A DNA stretch of 64,000 nucleotides. Origin: Notolepis coatsorum (taxonomy: Eukaryota; Chordata; Actinopteri; Aulopiformes; Paralepididae). How positions within the stretch are numbered: position 1 is the stretch's first letter; each line of letters begins with the position of its first letter. Under the pieces are notes generated by a model that did not search any database, was not told the DNA's origin, and saw nothing but the letters and a program-made list of their open reading frames with translations. Below are positions 54,341 through 64,000 of this stretch, in pieces. The stretch is from NCBI GenBank assembly GCA_963971535.1, contig OZ020585.1, positions 154,615,371-154,679,370 of the forward strand. The letters are read 5' to 3'. The translations under genes were made by a program, and so were the position numbers.

Positions 54341-56339
54341 TATGTTAAAGATTGACTATACATCAATCAATGGGTAAGAGAGCCGTATCGTAATTCTGTA
54401 TAAGTTAACTAATTATTTTCGCTAGCAAGATCTCATTTGATTATTCAATCCAGCAGGCAAGTTTAAAGAAATATAATCTGATTGATTGAGGTAATGAGGG
54501 ACTTAAAATTAGCCTATAGATAACGCATTTAACTTGTCGGCGAGGCGATTGAGCCGTACTGCAATATGTTAATAAAGTTTTAAATCAATTAATCAATCAA
54601 TGCCGCTAGAGAATCAGGATTTCTGCGATCGACACCTGCTGTCTTCTCAGCTGAGGCGGGCGCGCGCACTGATCCTGAGAATCAAGTCTGGCTTGAGTTA
54701 ACGAGACTGAATCCACCTTCTTGGAACAGGAAAATCCCGGCTTCAAACATCGGGTTAACTGAAGCTGGATAATGACATCTTGATCGACTTAGTTGAACCA
54801 CGTACAAGAAACAGGGCCCAGGGCTGAAGTTGAATTAAAGATTTATGACTGTTTAGACTGCATTACGCTCTGTCACAGTGATCTCCTGGTTGTTTCCCAC
54901 TTAGGTTATCTAACTATCGCGCTGCCGCAACCAGAAACACTGGCCTGGCCTGCTTCTAAGTTCAGTGGCCTGACTGCAAAAAATAATAATTTTTAATTTT
55001 TTTTTGCTTTTTTGTAAATGTTTTCAAGTACCACCAGCAGTACCACCAAGTACCACTAGTGGTACGCGTACCACAGTTTGAGAACCACTGGCCTAGAGCA
55101 ACTGAGTACCCAGCAGACTTCACCCGAGGTGAAGGAAGAGGGGGCGGATACCATGAGGGACTTGACCGAACGTATAGAGGCCCTGAAAGTCAGATACCTT
55201 GACCAAGCGGGCCATATGGACCGACAGACGCTGCTCATGGAGCAGTCCCGGAGTGGCCAGAGAGAAGCACTGTCCTTGGTCCAAGCCGTCCTCAAGAGAA
55301 GCCCCAGCGTGCCTCAAGTGAACCCCTCAACTGTGTTTGTCCAACGGGACCGAAAGTGCAGCGAGTTCGGTGGGGGAAAATAGAGGGGAGAGCTGTCCGT
55401 TGAGGATTGAATCCGGGCGATGAAGTCTCACTTCCTGACTAGCAAAGTGCCAGCCAAAGACCAAGTGGAGGTCGTAAAACTACACCTGAAGGGCGAGGCC
55501 AAGCAGACGGTGAGGTTCATGTTGGAAGAGGCTCACCAGCAACCGGAAGCCCTGTTCCAAGTGCTAGAAGCGACCTATGGAGACAAAGCCCCAGTCAGCG
55601 TCCGTCTGGGGGAGTTTTATGACTGCAAACAAGCAGCCGGCGAGACCGTGAGGCAATACACTTACGACCTACAAGAGATGCTTTGGCGTCTGGAGAGGCG
55701 GGCGCCCGACCGGGTCCCGGACACCGCCATCTTACTGCGGGAGCAGTTTGTCCTGGGCTTAAGAGATGATGCGCTGCGACGAGAGATGAAACGATACTCG
55801 AGGGAGAGGGGGACGCTGACGTTTATCGAACTGATGCTGGCCGCAATTGACTGGTCTGAGGAGGAAGAGGCCCTGTCCACCGCTAAGAGTCCTGCCAGGG
55901 GCGCGGTGTGCATCGCAGCCGCGGAGGAGCATGGACCCTCCCTTAGTGTACCCTACAGGAATCCATTCGACAACTGGTCGCTGGCCAGGAGCAGTTACTC
56001 CGGGCCCTGCAGCAAGAGAGGGACTCGCCACGAGGAGGCTCCGCCGGACGTGGACGGCGAGGAGACTTGCCCCCTACCCCGCGTAGACTACCCCGCCGGA
56101 GCGAGGATGGGAGACTGATCTGTTACGCCTGTCAACAGCCGGGACATATTAGTCGAGAATGTCCATTCCAGACCGGCGGAACACTCCCAACCCACGCCAT
56201 CGTGCCCGAGCCACCGGGTCCACAGGGCCCATCCACTCGAACACGAGGCACGGTCGACGCCGTAGTAGGCGGAGCGGCCAACTCAGCAGCGGCTAGCCTA
56301 GAGGCCGAAGATGTATACAGGGGTTGCTACACCCTAGAC

Positions 56340-57390
56340 CAGGGGTCAGCAACCTTTTTGACATGGAGTGTCTGTTTGAAATATAGTTGTAACTAGTGTG
56401 CCTCAACAATATTCCATGCATCGTAAATATTTTTTCTCATAATCAGGTATTTTTTATGATAATTTTTACATTATTACATCATTATTGTTATTGTTATTAT
56501 TAACAATATTATTATGATGGTTGTATCAACCCTAAATTTGAGTTGCGGGGGGGAATGCAATGCAGACAAACAGCTGCATACAGTGCGACCATTTCACTCA
56601 CATTTGCCCATTCATTTTTGGACACATCACACACCATCGGTGTGTACTGTACGTGTGCTGTCATAGCTCCACCTACAGGCCTAATGGAGAACACCAGGAG
56701 AACACCAGGATGTGAATGGAGGGTGAATGTGAGGTATATCGTGGAAAATAAGTTTTGATTGATCGCAAGACTACACTGTAAAAAAAATTATAATAATAAG
56801 TTACCAGAACTTAAAAATATTGAGTTCAGTTACTGTGCATTAAGGTTTTCAGTTTTCAATCCATAATAAGTTAACAGAAAAATAAGTACACAACCACATT
56901 ATTTCAACCTAATAAAACTATGTTTATTGTCATTGTTTTAAGAACACAAGTTGACTTGGTAATACTCACATTTTGAGTAAAAAAAATGGCTTTTAACATG
57001 TGCAATGTTCAATGAAATAGAAAAATAAATAATAAAATGTGTTGATTAATCCCACTGGTCACAATGGTGACCGTAATAATGTTTTTGTTATAAGGCTCTG
57101 CAAATGTTACTGAATGATGTAGCAATGTATTTCCAGCTAAATTGAAATAATAAACAAATAAAGGGTCTCAATTAAATATGTGGTAGTAAAAAGAACCTGT
57201 GGGAGGATTTCAACAAGATAAATGCGACAACAGTGCAAAATATTTCACTATAATATTTCAAAGCAAAAAAAATTAAATAAAAATATTTTTTTTTAATTTT
57301 AATTAAATTCTTTTAATGCTGCCCCCTGTGCCTATGAAAATGCCCCTGCGTGCCTAAGCAGGCACGCGTGCCTAGGGTTGCCTACCCCTG
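56340..57390. mobile_element. hAT element in the Gypsy gag-protease junction (1.05 kb)
   Basis: The left end CAGGGGTCAGCAACCTTTTT and the right end GGTTGCCTACCCCTG are inverted repeats. The 8-bp duplication CCCTAGAC flanks it (56332-56339 and 57391-57398). It is non-autonomous and A/T rich. A CACTGTAAAAA motif near 56774, followed by AATAATAAGTTACCAGAACT, may be the end of another small element, but a partner end was not found. Confidence 0.92.
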
Positions 57391-60300
57391 CCCTAGACGT
57401 TCAAATAGACGGCGTCAAGACTTGCTGTCTCCTAGACACCGGGTCCGAGGTGACCACCATGACGGAAACACACTTCAAGCAGCAATTTAAGAGAGAGAGA
57501 CTGTCCTCCGCCACTTGGGTCACCCTGACGGCCGCTAACGGTCTAGAGAAACCAGTGGTTGGTTGCCTCTTCGCAGACGTGGAATGTCTGGGGATAAAGT
57601 TCCCCGGAAAGTGTGTGTTCGTAGTGAGGGACGACCCCAACTGCAGCTCAGCGGGAAACGCAGTCCCTGGCCTTCTGGGGATGAATATACTCAGTGGAGT
57701 GTACACGCTCTTCGCCGGAGAAGATGGGATACGCCAAACGGGCCGCCACCGCTCCGACACCGGAAGCGCCGCCCTGCGCCGTGTCGTCGCTGCAGTCGCC
57801 CAAGAGGAACAGGGCTGCAACGCCCTGGGAAAAATGGGATACGTGAAGGTGGCCGGCAGAGACCCGGTAGTCATCCCCCCACACAGTGAGATGATCGTCC
57901 AAGGCCGCTGTGAGACTTTGGCGAGGATACAACGCCCAGTAATGCTGGAGGGAACTCCAAGTGCCAACATACTGCCCGGCCTACTGGTGGCCAATGTAGT
58001 AACCCACGCCACGAATGGGAGGGTACCCGTGCGGCTGTTAAACCCTACCGACACAGCTATCGTGCTCCTGCCCCAGTCCAGACTGGCGGAACTATACCGC
58101 CCTCGTCAAGTGCTGCCTAAGGAGAGGGTGGTCGTGGAGGAAGTTGCCGGAGGATTGCGGGTGACGGCGATTGGCGCCGGAGACAGCGCAGGCCCCGCGA
58201 CCCCAGACGATTATCGTTTCCCATACAAGCAAACCTCCAGGACCTCACCCAGGGGCAAGTGAACCGACTGAACCAGGTATTGGAGAAACACAAGGCTGTG
58301 TTCTCCGTAGACGACGGAGATTATGGTTACACTACCACGATCACCCACTACATCCCCACTGGAGACGCACCCCCCATCAAACAGAGGCACCGTAGGATAC
58401 CTCCCCACATCTTCCAAGAGGTGAAACAACACGTGCAAGATCTGGTGGCTCAGGGCGTTCTAGTGGAGAGCTGTAGCCCATGGGCGTCACCGCCGATGAT
58501 AGTGATCAAGAAGGACGGCTCCGTAAGAAGGACGGCTCCGTGCGGTTCTGTTGTGACTACCGTTGACTGAACAATGCGACGCACCGAGATGCTTACCCTC
58601 TACCCCGAATAGAGGAGTCCCTAGACAGACAGGCTAAGGTCTTCTCCTCACAGCCGGCTACTTCCAAGTGGCGGTGAAGGAGGAAGATCAGGAAAAGACT
58701 GCCGTCACTACGCCCTTCGGCCTTTACCAGTGGACCCGCATGCCATTCGGGCTGTGTAATGTGCCGGCGACGTTCCAGCGGTTGATGACCACGGTTCTAG
58801 GAGACCTGGCCTTCGACGTTCTGTTGGTCTATCTGGATGACGTGTTGGTGTTCTCTAGCGACTTCGAGAGCCACTGTCAGAAGCTAGACCTGGTGTTCGG
58901 ACGCCTCCACGAACACGGCCTCAAGCTCAAGCCCCGGAAATGTTTCCTCTTCAAGGCGGAGGTAAAGTTTCTGGGATACATCGTTTCTGCGGCCGGGGTT
59001 CAAGTCAACACGTGGTAACCACAGACGGAAGCTACCTGGTGTTGGGGGCCGTGCTGAGTCAGAAACAGGAAGTCGTGGAGCGTGTCATCGTTTTCGCGAG
59101 TCGGGGCCTACGAGGGTCCGAAAGGAATGACTGAAACTACAGCGCGTTCAAGCTGGAGCTTCTCGCCCTGAAGTGGGCGATCACAGAGAAATTCCGGGAC
59201 CTCCTGCTCTACTCCCAATTCACCGTGGTCACCGACCACAACCCTTTGCGGCACCTGGACACAGCCAACAGACTCAACCAAAATGCTGATGCCTTGTCAC
59301 GCATTCCGATGAGACAAGAACCGGAAGTAGTGGACACGGAAAAATACTTTCTAGCGATCACGGCAGAAGAAGTCCGTACTCGGCTGGTCCCCGAGAAACG
59401 GACCGACCCGCCGGACGTTCCAGCGATCGTCGCAAGGCAGACGGACGAGGTGGGCCCGAAGGAGGGCTTCCTAGTGATCCCGGCGGAAGAAGTCCGTGCT
59501 CGCCTGGGCCCCGAGGAGCGGACCAATCCGTCGGGGTTCTGGCGGTCGTCGCAAGGCAAATAGTGGCCCAGAAGGCAAACAGCGGATATAGCTGGGACGA
59601 GTTACGGCAACTCCATGCAGAAGATCCCGAACTGGGGCCAGTACGGCAGGCAGTGGCCAGCGGGACCCCACCTACCAAAGCACTGTTGCAAGAAGTAAAC
59701 CCATGCCTACGCAAGTTATATGGACAGTGGGAGCGTTTCCGTTTGCGCAATGAGGTACTGTTTCGGCGCGTCAGTGACCCCCGAGACGGGGAGGAGGTCC
59801 TGCAACTGGTGGTGCCGACGACACTGCGGCGCCACATATACGAGACCCAACATGATCATGGGGGACACTTTGGCAGACGTGGGACCATAGACCTGATGAG
59901 ACGAAGTTACTTCTGGATAGGGATGGCAGCGGAGGTGAACGGCTGGGTGCAACAGTGTAAATGGTGTGCGTTAGCCCGGGACGTGTTCCCTAAGTCCCAG
60001 GCACCTATGACCTGCACCAACGTGACCGCGCCCATGGAAGTCCTAGCTATGGACTTTACCGTCCTGGAGATGTCGACGGGCGGCTACGAGAATGTCCTGG
60101 TACTGACAGACATGTTCACCCGATTCACTATCGCCGTCCCGACCATCCCGCCGTCCCTCATCTGGCATTGGTTTGTGTACTATGGCTGCCCAGCTCGATT
60201 TCATGCCGACCAAGGTCGGAACTTTGAATCTGGCTTCATCAAAGAACTCTGTAGACTTTACGGGATCTCCAAGAGCTGTACCACTCCTTACCACCCTCAG

Positions 60301-60940
60301 GGGAATGGCCAATGCGAGCGGTTTAACCAGACCATGCATGATATGTTGCATAGTTTACCCACGGACAAGAAGAGGAACTGGAAGGAACACCTGCCCGAAC
60401 TGTCATGTTCATTCCTCGACGGGGTACCTGCTCTTTGGGAGGGATGCAAGGATGCCCAGGGACGTACTGGGTGGCAAGGATGTCGTGGAAGGCGATGTGG
60501 AGAACTTGGACGAATGTTTAGCCATGGCTAAACATGCGTCTCACAGACGCAAACGGATCTACGACAGAAAGTCCAGAGGCGCGCTTGTAAGGGCCGGAGA
60601 CCGGGTTCTGTTGAGGAACCATCGACCCAGAGGTCGGAATAAGATCCAAGACAAGTGGGAACCTATCCCTTATCTGGTGGTTACACGGAACCAAGAAGGG
60701 ATGCCGGTCTTCACCGTCAGGCCAGAAGGGGGGGGTCCGGAAAAGTCTGTCCATCGGGACCAACTTAAGTTGCACCTCTCCCAGTTCCGGCGGGGAAGGG
60801 CGTGCGTGGGCCCCCCGGAAAATGTATAAACATTCGCAGAGCTCTTCCGAGTCTGACGAGGGACACATCGTTTATCTCCCTCGGGAACTGTTTCCCCGAG
60901 TGTACATTCCGCCTAGGGCCCCTTGTGTGGTTACCAGGGT

Positions 60941-61025
60941 CAAGTTGTCTGCAGCGGCCTCGTCCTCTTGGACTACAGGCGAAAGGCCTGTAGTCCAAGA
61001 GGACGAGGCCGCTGCAGACAACTTG
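60941..61025. repeat. Perfect 40-bp palindrome in the Gypsy 3' ORF
   Basis: The arms 60941-60980 (starting CAAGTTGTCTGCAGCGGCCT) and 60986-61025 are exact reverse complements around the 5-nt loop GAAAG. It lies within the small ORF downstream of integrase, about 340 bp before the 3' LTR. Confidence 0.95.
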
Positions 61026-61359
61026 TCGGTGGGAACAGACGATTCAGACACAGGGTCTGAAGGGGGGGAGGCCGGACAACTTCGGCCACAGAGGAGTACT
61101 AGGGGTCGTTTGCCCGCCAGGTATCGTCACGACTATGTACTGAGAAGTGTGTTCTGTGAACAGTGTTTGCATGCCTTAGCCAAGCGAGTGTCGGGCTCCA
61201 AGTAAAGTTGGAGTCGGTGTTGGTGGTGTGAAAGTGTGTCGTGTGGCATTGTTTGTCTAATGACTGTTTAAGCGTATGCGATGTATGATTTAATAACTCT
61301 GCTATACGGGGGGTTGGGTAACTTGCCTGGGGACTTGGCAAGTTTAAAGCGGGGGGAAA

Positions 61360-62910
61360 TGTAGACACATGAATGTGTCTGTGAAAAGACATCGCTATTC
61401 AATACAGACATTCCACAGGACTTTCCGATATGTTACCTTGGGAGGACGAACACTAGGGAGTGCTGCAGGACAGTCAGACTGGTGGTCAGAAGAACGGCGT
61501 CCGGTGTATTGCGGAAGACACGAATAAGCAAGGGACACGCCCTCTCCCTGCGCCGACCGTCGACGAGAGGAGACGTGCGAGAGAGGGCTCCCTCGAGCAT
61601 CCAGCTAACGGCTAATAAAGTGGCCTAGTGACTAAGTGTAACGCAGAGTGTTAACGTGTAGTATAAGTATAGTATCGTGACGTCGGATCACCGAGGAGAA
61701 CGGTCAACCGACCCACGTGAGAGGACGACGGAGACTTTGCAAATTAGCAGTCTAGGTCGTGAGCTAAGTTAGCCGCACCGGCTATTAAGTAATTCTGTCA
61801 TTGTGAGTTAGCCTGTTAGCTTAGCTCGTCGTGCCCACCCAGCTAACCGTGGAAGGAGGACGCTTCAACCAAAGCTTCTACTGGACACTTCGGGCACCAG
61901 CAGACCACCTACTGACTACCCGCATCATCCCGGCCGGGGTGGACCAGGTAACGGTCTACAGAGACCACTTTTATCAACGGAGAAGCACCGACTTGGTGAT
62001 ACATGTGTGCTAAGGCCAGCCACAGCTAGACTGTTTTAACGTGAACTTGACATTGTTAGGCGCCGTGGCGGCGGACTTTGAGATGCGCGCATGTTCATTA
62101 ATGGGACAACCCGTGCTTTTCCTTGGTCTCTGGAATACAGCCTTTTATTTGCTCAGGCTCTCAAGGGAGTGAAAGGGCCATTGTGTTTGCGGCCACTACG
62201 TCCCCAAGCTACGACCCAGAGCTGCAATAGGGTTTTCTTTATTCTTTTCTTTCTTCTTTTATTTTGTAGTAACTTTAATGTGCCGGCTTAGTATAGGTAA
62301 AGTGCATTGCACAGGTGTGGGCCCACGCAGGTTGTGAGTATATGTTCCAGGTTACCCACAGGGTTGAACCGTGGCTTGTATCAGTTCTGCATTGTGCTAC
62401 TGCAGCACCTCCTTAAAGGGATCGTGCACCATTTAATTAACATTGACTAGAATTGTGATAACATGTTTATGTGACTGCTCATTTTCCATTTTTCAGTAAA
62501 CAGGACTGATAATTGGATTCGCTGTGTGCGTGTTTTTCATGGTGTCATACTGTCTATAACTTCTTTTAATACCCTGTATTCCACCAAGCAGGGTAGGTGT
62601 TAATTTCAGGTCTCTCCACAGAGAAAGGTATGGTACTGCTTTTGGGAGAATTACACCAACCACTACTTCCACCAGGTGTGAGGTGGTGTGGAGCGTACTA
62701 GGGGAGCGTGGGTGATTATGGGTTACTGAGTATTGCCCTTAAGAGGCGGGAAGGACCAGTACACCAGTCCTAGGTCAGTAAATCCTAAGGCCCTATATGT
62801 CACCTTTGCTAACCTTAAGCCTAGTACCTCAACACTGCAGTCGGGGACCCTACTATCCGGTGCCAATAGAATCGCACCCTCACCAAGTAGGGATAATCCA
62901 CCCTTCTACA
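61360..62910 (+). repeat. 3' LTR of the Gypsy element
   Basis: The LTR is 1551 bp, collinear with the 5' LTR apart from substitutions and a few small length differences. It is preceded by GCGGGGGGAAA and followed by the TATA target duplication. Confidence 0.92.
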
Positions 62911-62914
62911 TATA

Positions 62915-63308
62915 GGTCGACTGTCTTGCTATCTGGAGAGCCAAAATGAGTATGACCATGATGTAAGCATAATTGCCTTGATAAAACAAGTTGAAACATG
63001 AATCCTAACCTTTGTATAACGGAATTTGTTTTGTCAAATCATCTGTCGGGTGTTGTCAATTATCTTCTGTTCCAAGAAGGCAAGCTGCCATTTGCACAAG
63101 CGATATTAGGTTAACGATGTAGTGGATGTTGAACTTATGGTCCTTTCTGATCGGACTGAATTAGTCAGAGGTGAAGAGGAGAGGAGCTGCACGTGGCCTC
63201 CCTCCCTCACGTCTTCATCTCTCTACTCCTCCACCCCAGGCATTCTCCTCCAGGGACTCACTGCTGGCTTACACCAGAAACAAACCCTCCTGCCACAGGG
63301 ACTTTCAT
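62915..63308. other. Unassigned DNA
   Basis: No gene or element is recognised. The open frame beginning at 63122 runs into the CT repeat and is not supported. Confidence 0.5.
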
Positions 63309-63450
<142 letters not shown>

Positions 63451-63870
63451 CTCATCCCTTTCCTCATCATCTCTCTTTCCTTCCATCTTGCACTCCCAAT
63501 CCTGTGGGACAGAGATGGGGGAGTTTTTTAACTCACAGAGGTGCTGACTGAACCACTCCACGTGGCTTAATGGGGCTTTGTGATGCGGAGAACACTATAG
63601 CAGAGAAACCAGGTGTTCCGCCACCAGGGAGACCCACACAGTCGTCGACAGTGAAACGCAAACCCATTTAAAAAAGAGTTGCGCATGAGGTGCGCCGAGT
63701 CCTGCATCTGTCTCCCACTATTAATATTCATATGGTTATCCATTTAAAAGAGCATTTTCCCAATGAACGAACAAACACCCACTGACTCAAACTTGGGTAC
63801 TGGTTCGGTGACAAAATGTGTTTTCCCAAGATGCACCTTGTTCTATCTGCATAATTATACAGGGTCTTTG
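63451..63870. other. Unassigned DNA
   Basis: No gene or repeat is recognised in about 420 bp. Confidence 0.5.
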
Positions 63871-64000
63871 TTAACTCTTTGCCCGCCAAACCCGAGAAAA
63901 GTTGGGTTTCGTCGCCAACGGTTGAGCGCCAAACCCGGCTTTTCTCTGGTTTTGATCCTTCGGATATTTTTCCTTTGGTCCCCATTCTAAACACTCGGCC
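63871..64000 (+). mobile_element. Possible piggyBac-type end, cut by the window
   Basis: TTAA at 63871 is followed by CTCTTTGCCCGCCAAACCC and the inverted pair AACCCGAGAAAAGTTGGGTTT. This resembles TTAA-flanked MITE ends with a CCCTTT/CTCTTT start, as in the element at 34501. The other end is outside the window. Confidence 0.3.

Larger units (their letters stand above)
53444..54818. mobile_element. DNA transposon with 18-bp terminal repeats, PIF/Harbinger-like
   Basis: GGGCCCTGTTTCTTGTAC at 53443-53460 is exactly inverted at 54802-54819. Taking GGCCCTG/CAGGGCC as ends gives a 3-bp duplication CAG, the duplication length of PIF/Harbinger. The subterminal regions repeat CTGGATAACT and AACTGAAGCTGGATAA motifs. 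It contains no transposase ORF and two tRNA-like segments. It is nested in the hAT that is nested in the Gypsy element. Confidence 0.7.
52627..55090. mobile_element. hAT element in Gypsy gag (2.46 kb)
   Basis: The left end CAGTGGTTCTCAAACTTTTT and the right end CAGTTTGAGAACCACTG are inverted repeats of a well-known fish hAT type. The 8-bp duplication GCCTAGAG flanks it (52619-52626 and 55091-55098). It contains a LINE tail, a CT microsatellite and a further transposon at 53444-54818, and no transposase. Confidence 0.92.
52467..61205 (+). pseudogene. Gypsy internal region: gag, PR, RT, RH, IN, 3' ORF
   Basis: Approximate parts are as follows. Gag lies on both sides of the first hAT insertion, with a coiled-coil and a capsid-like region near 55.4-56.0 kb and a CCHC knuckle (CYACQQPGHISREC) near 56.1 kb. 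The protease has LLDTGSEVT near 57.4 kb. RT spans about 58.3-59.0 kb with YLDDVLVFS. RNase H runs to about 59.3 kb, ending VTDHNPLRHLDTAN. Integrase is at 59.8-60.4 kb with an HHCC-type start, [12 protein letters not shown] and [22 protein letters not shown]-like C-terminal segment ([12 protein letters not shown]) lies near 60.6 kb. A small acidic ORF follows at about 60.8-61.2 kb and contains a 40-bp perfect palindrome. The order PR-RT-RH-IN is that of Ty3/Gypsy. Confidence 0.9.
50896..62910 (+). mobile_element. Ty3/Gypsy LTR retrotransposon (fossil)
   Basis: An element of about 12 kb with two related LTRs (50896-52466 and 61360-62910), TG...CA ends and a 4-bp target duplication TATA (50892-50895 and 62911-62914). 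A primer-site-like TTGGCATCACGAACAGGAT follows the 5' LTR; the donor tRNA is not identified. The purine tract GCGGGGGGAAA precedes the 3' LTR. Coding parts are gag, protease, RT, RNase H and integrase in that order, plus a small downstream ORF. It was entered by two hAT elements. The LTRs differ by about 4% over their first ~470 bp (about 18 differences by eye), so it is clearly older than BEL copy 1. It is broken at roughly half a dozen places. Confidence 0.92.

Overview
The window looks like a transposon-rich intergenic or intronic stretch of a ray-finned (teleost-type) fish genome. The evidence is the mixture of elements seen: L2/CR1-type LINEs, tRNA-derived SINEs, many hAT elements, BEL/Pao and Gypsy LTR elements, a CACTA/EnSpm-like transposase, piggyBac-type MITEs and long TG, TA, AAT, CT and CAGA microsatellites. 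The species cannot be named from sequence alone. No ordinary host gene was recognised. The only well-formed genes are a ten-exon gene (17852-22591) and a single-exon 816-residue transposase ORF (22614-25064), and both probably belong to one large DNA transposon.

Layout. 0.2-1.6 kb: a minus-strand LINE 3' end split by a hAT MITE. 1.6-3.5 kb: unassigned DNA with a CRE-like triplet, a TATA-like box and a degenerate tandem array. 3.5-26.1 kb: a candidate composite CACTA-like element bounded by identical 25-bp inverted ends. It has a promoter-like left end, about three copies of a ~395-bp repeat, a 79-bp-arm hairpin, the two genes and a right subterminal repeat zone. It has been entered by a 2.9-kb hAT, a LINE that was itself entered by a 9.1-kb BEL/Pao element, a SINE and a hAT MITE. 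26.4-31.2 kb: a hAT element containing a second hAT, a LINE, a 12-bp minisatellite and a SINE. 31.6-36.1 kb: a plus-strand L2-type LINE with endonuclease and reverse transcriptase, entered by a TTAA-flanked MITE and by a ~1.2-kb LTR-like segment.

36.1-43.2 kb: a 7.1-kb segment flanked by two long inverted arms. It holds a LINE 3' end, a twelve-copy 48-bp minisatellite, a ~64-bp tandem array and two complex, non-repetitive blocks that could be conserved non-coding elements. 43.2-48.4 kb: a second BEL/Pao relative in plus orientation with gag and protease but no recognisable RT or integrase. 48.4-50.9 kb: a large foldback element and unassigned DNA. 50.9-62.9 kb: a Gypsy element with both LTRs and a 4-bp target duplication. 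It contains two hAT insertions, one of which contains a further transposon with tRNA-like segments. 62.9-64.0 kb: unassigned DNA, a CT repeat and the possible start of a piggyBac-type element cut by the window edge.

Seven hAT insertions could be closed at both ends by matching 8-bp target duplications. With the LTR and SINE duplications this gives a relative insertion order. The youngest dated event is the first BEL/Pao copy, whose LTRs differ at about seven of 1367 positions.
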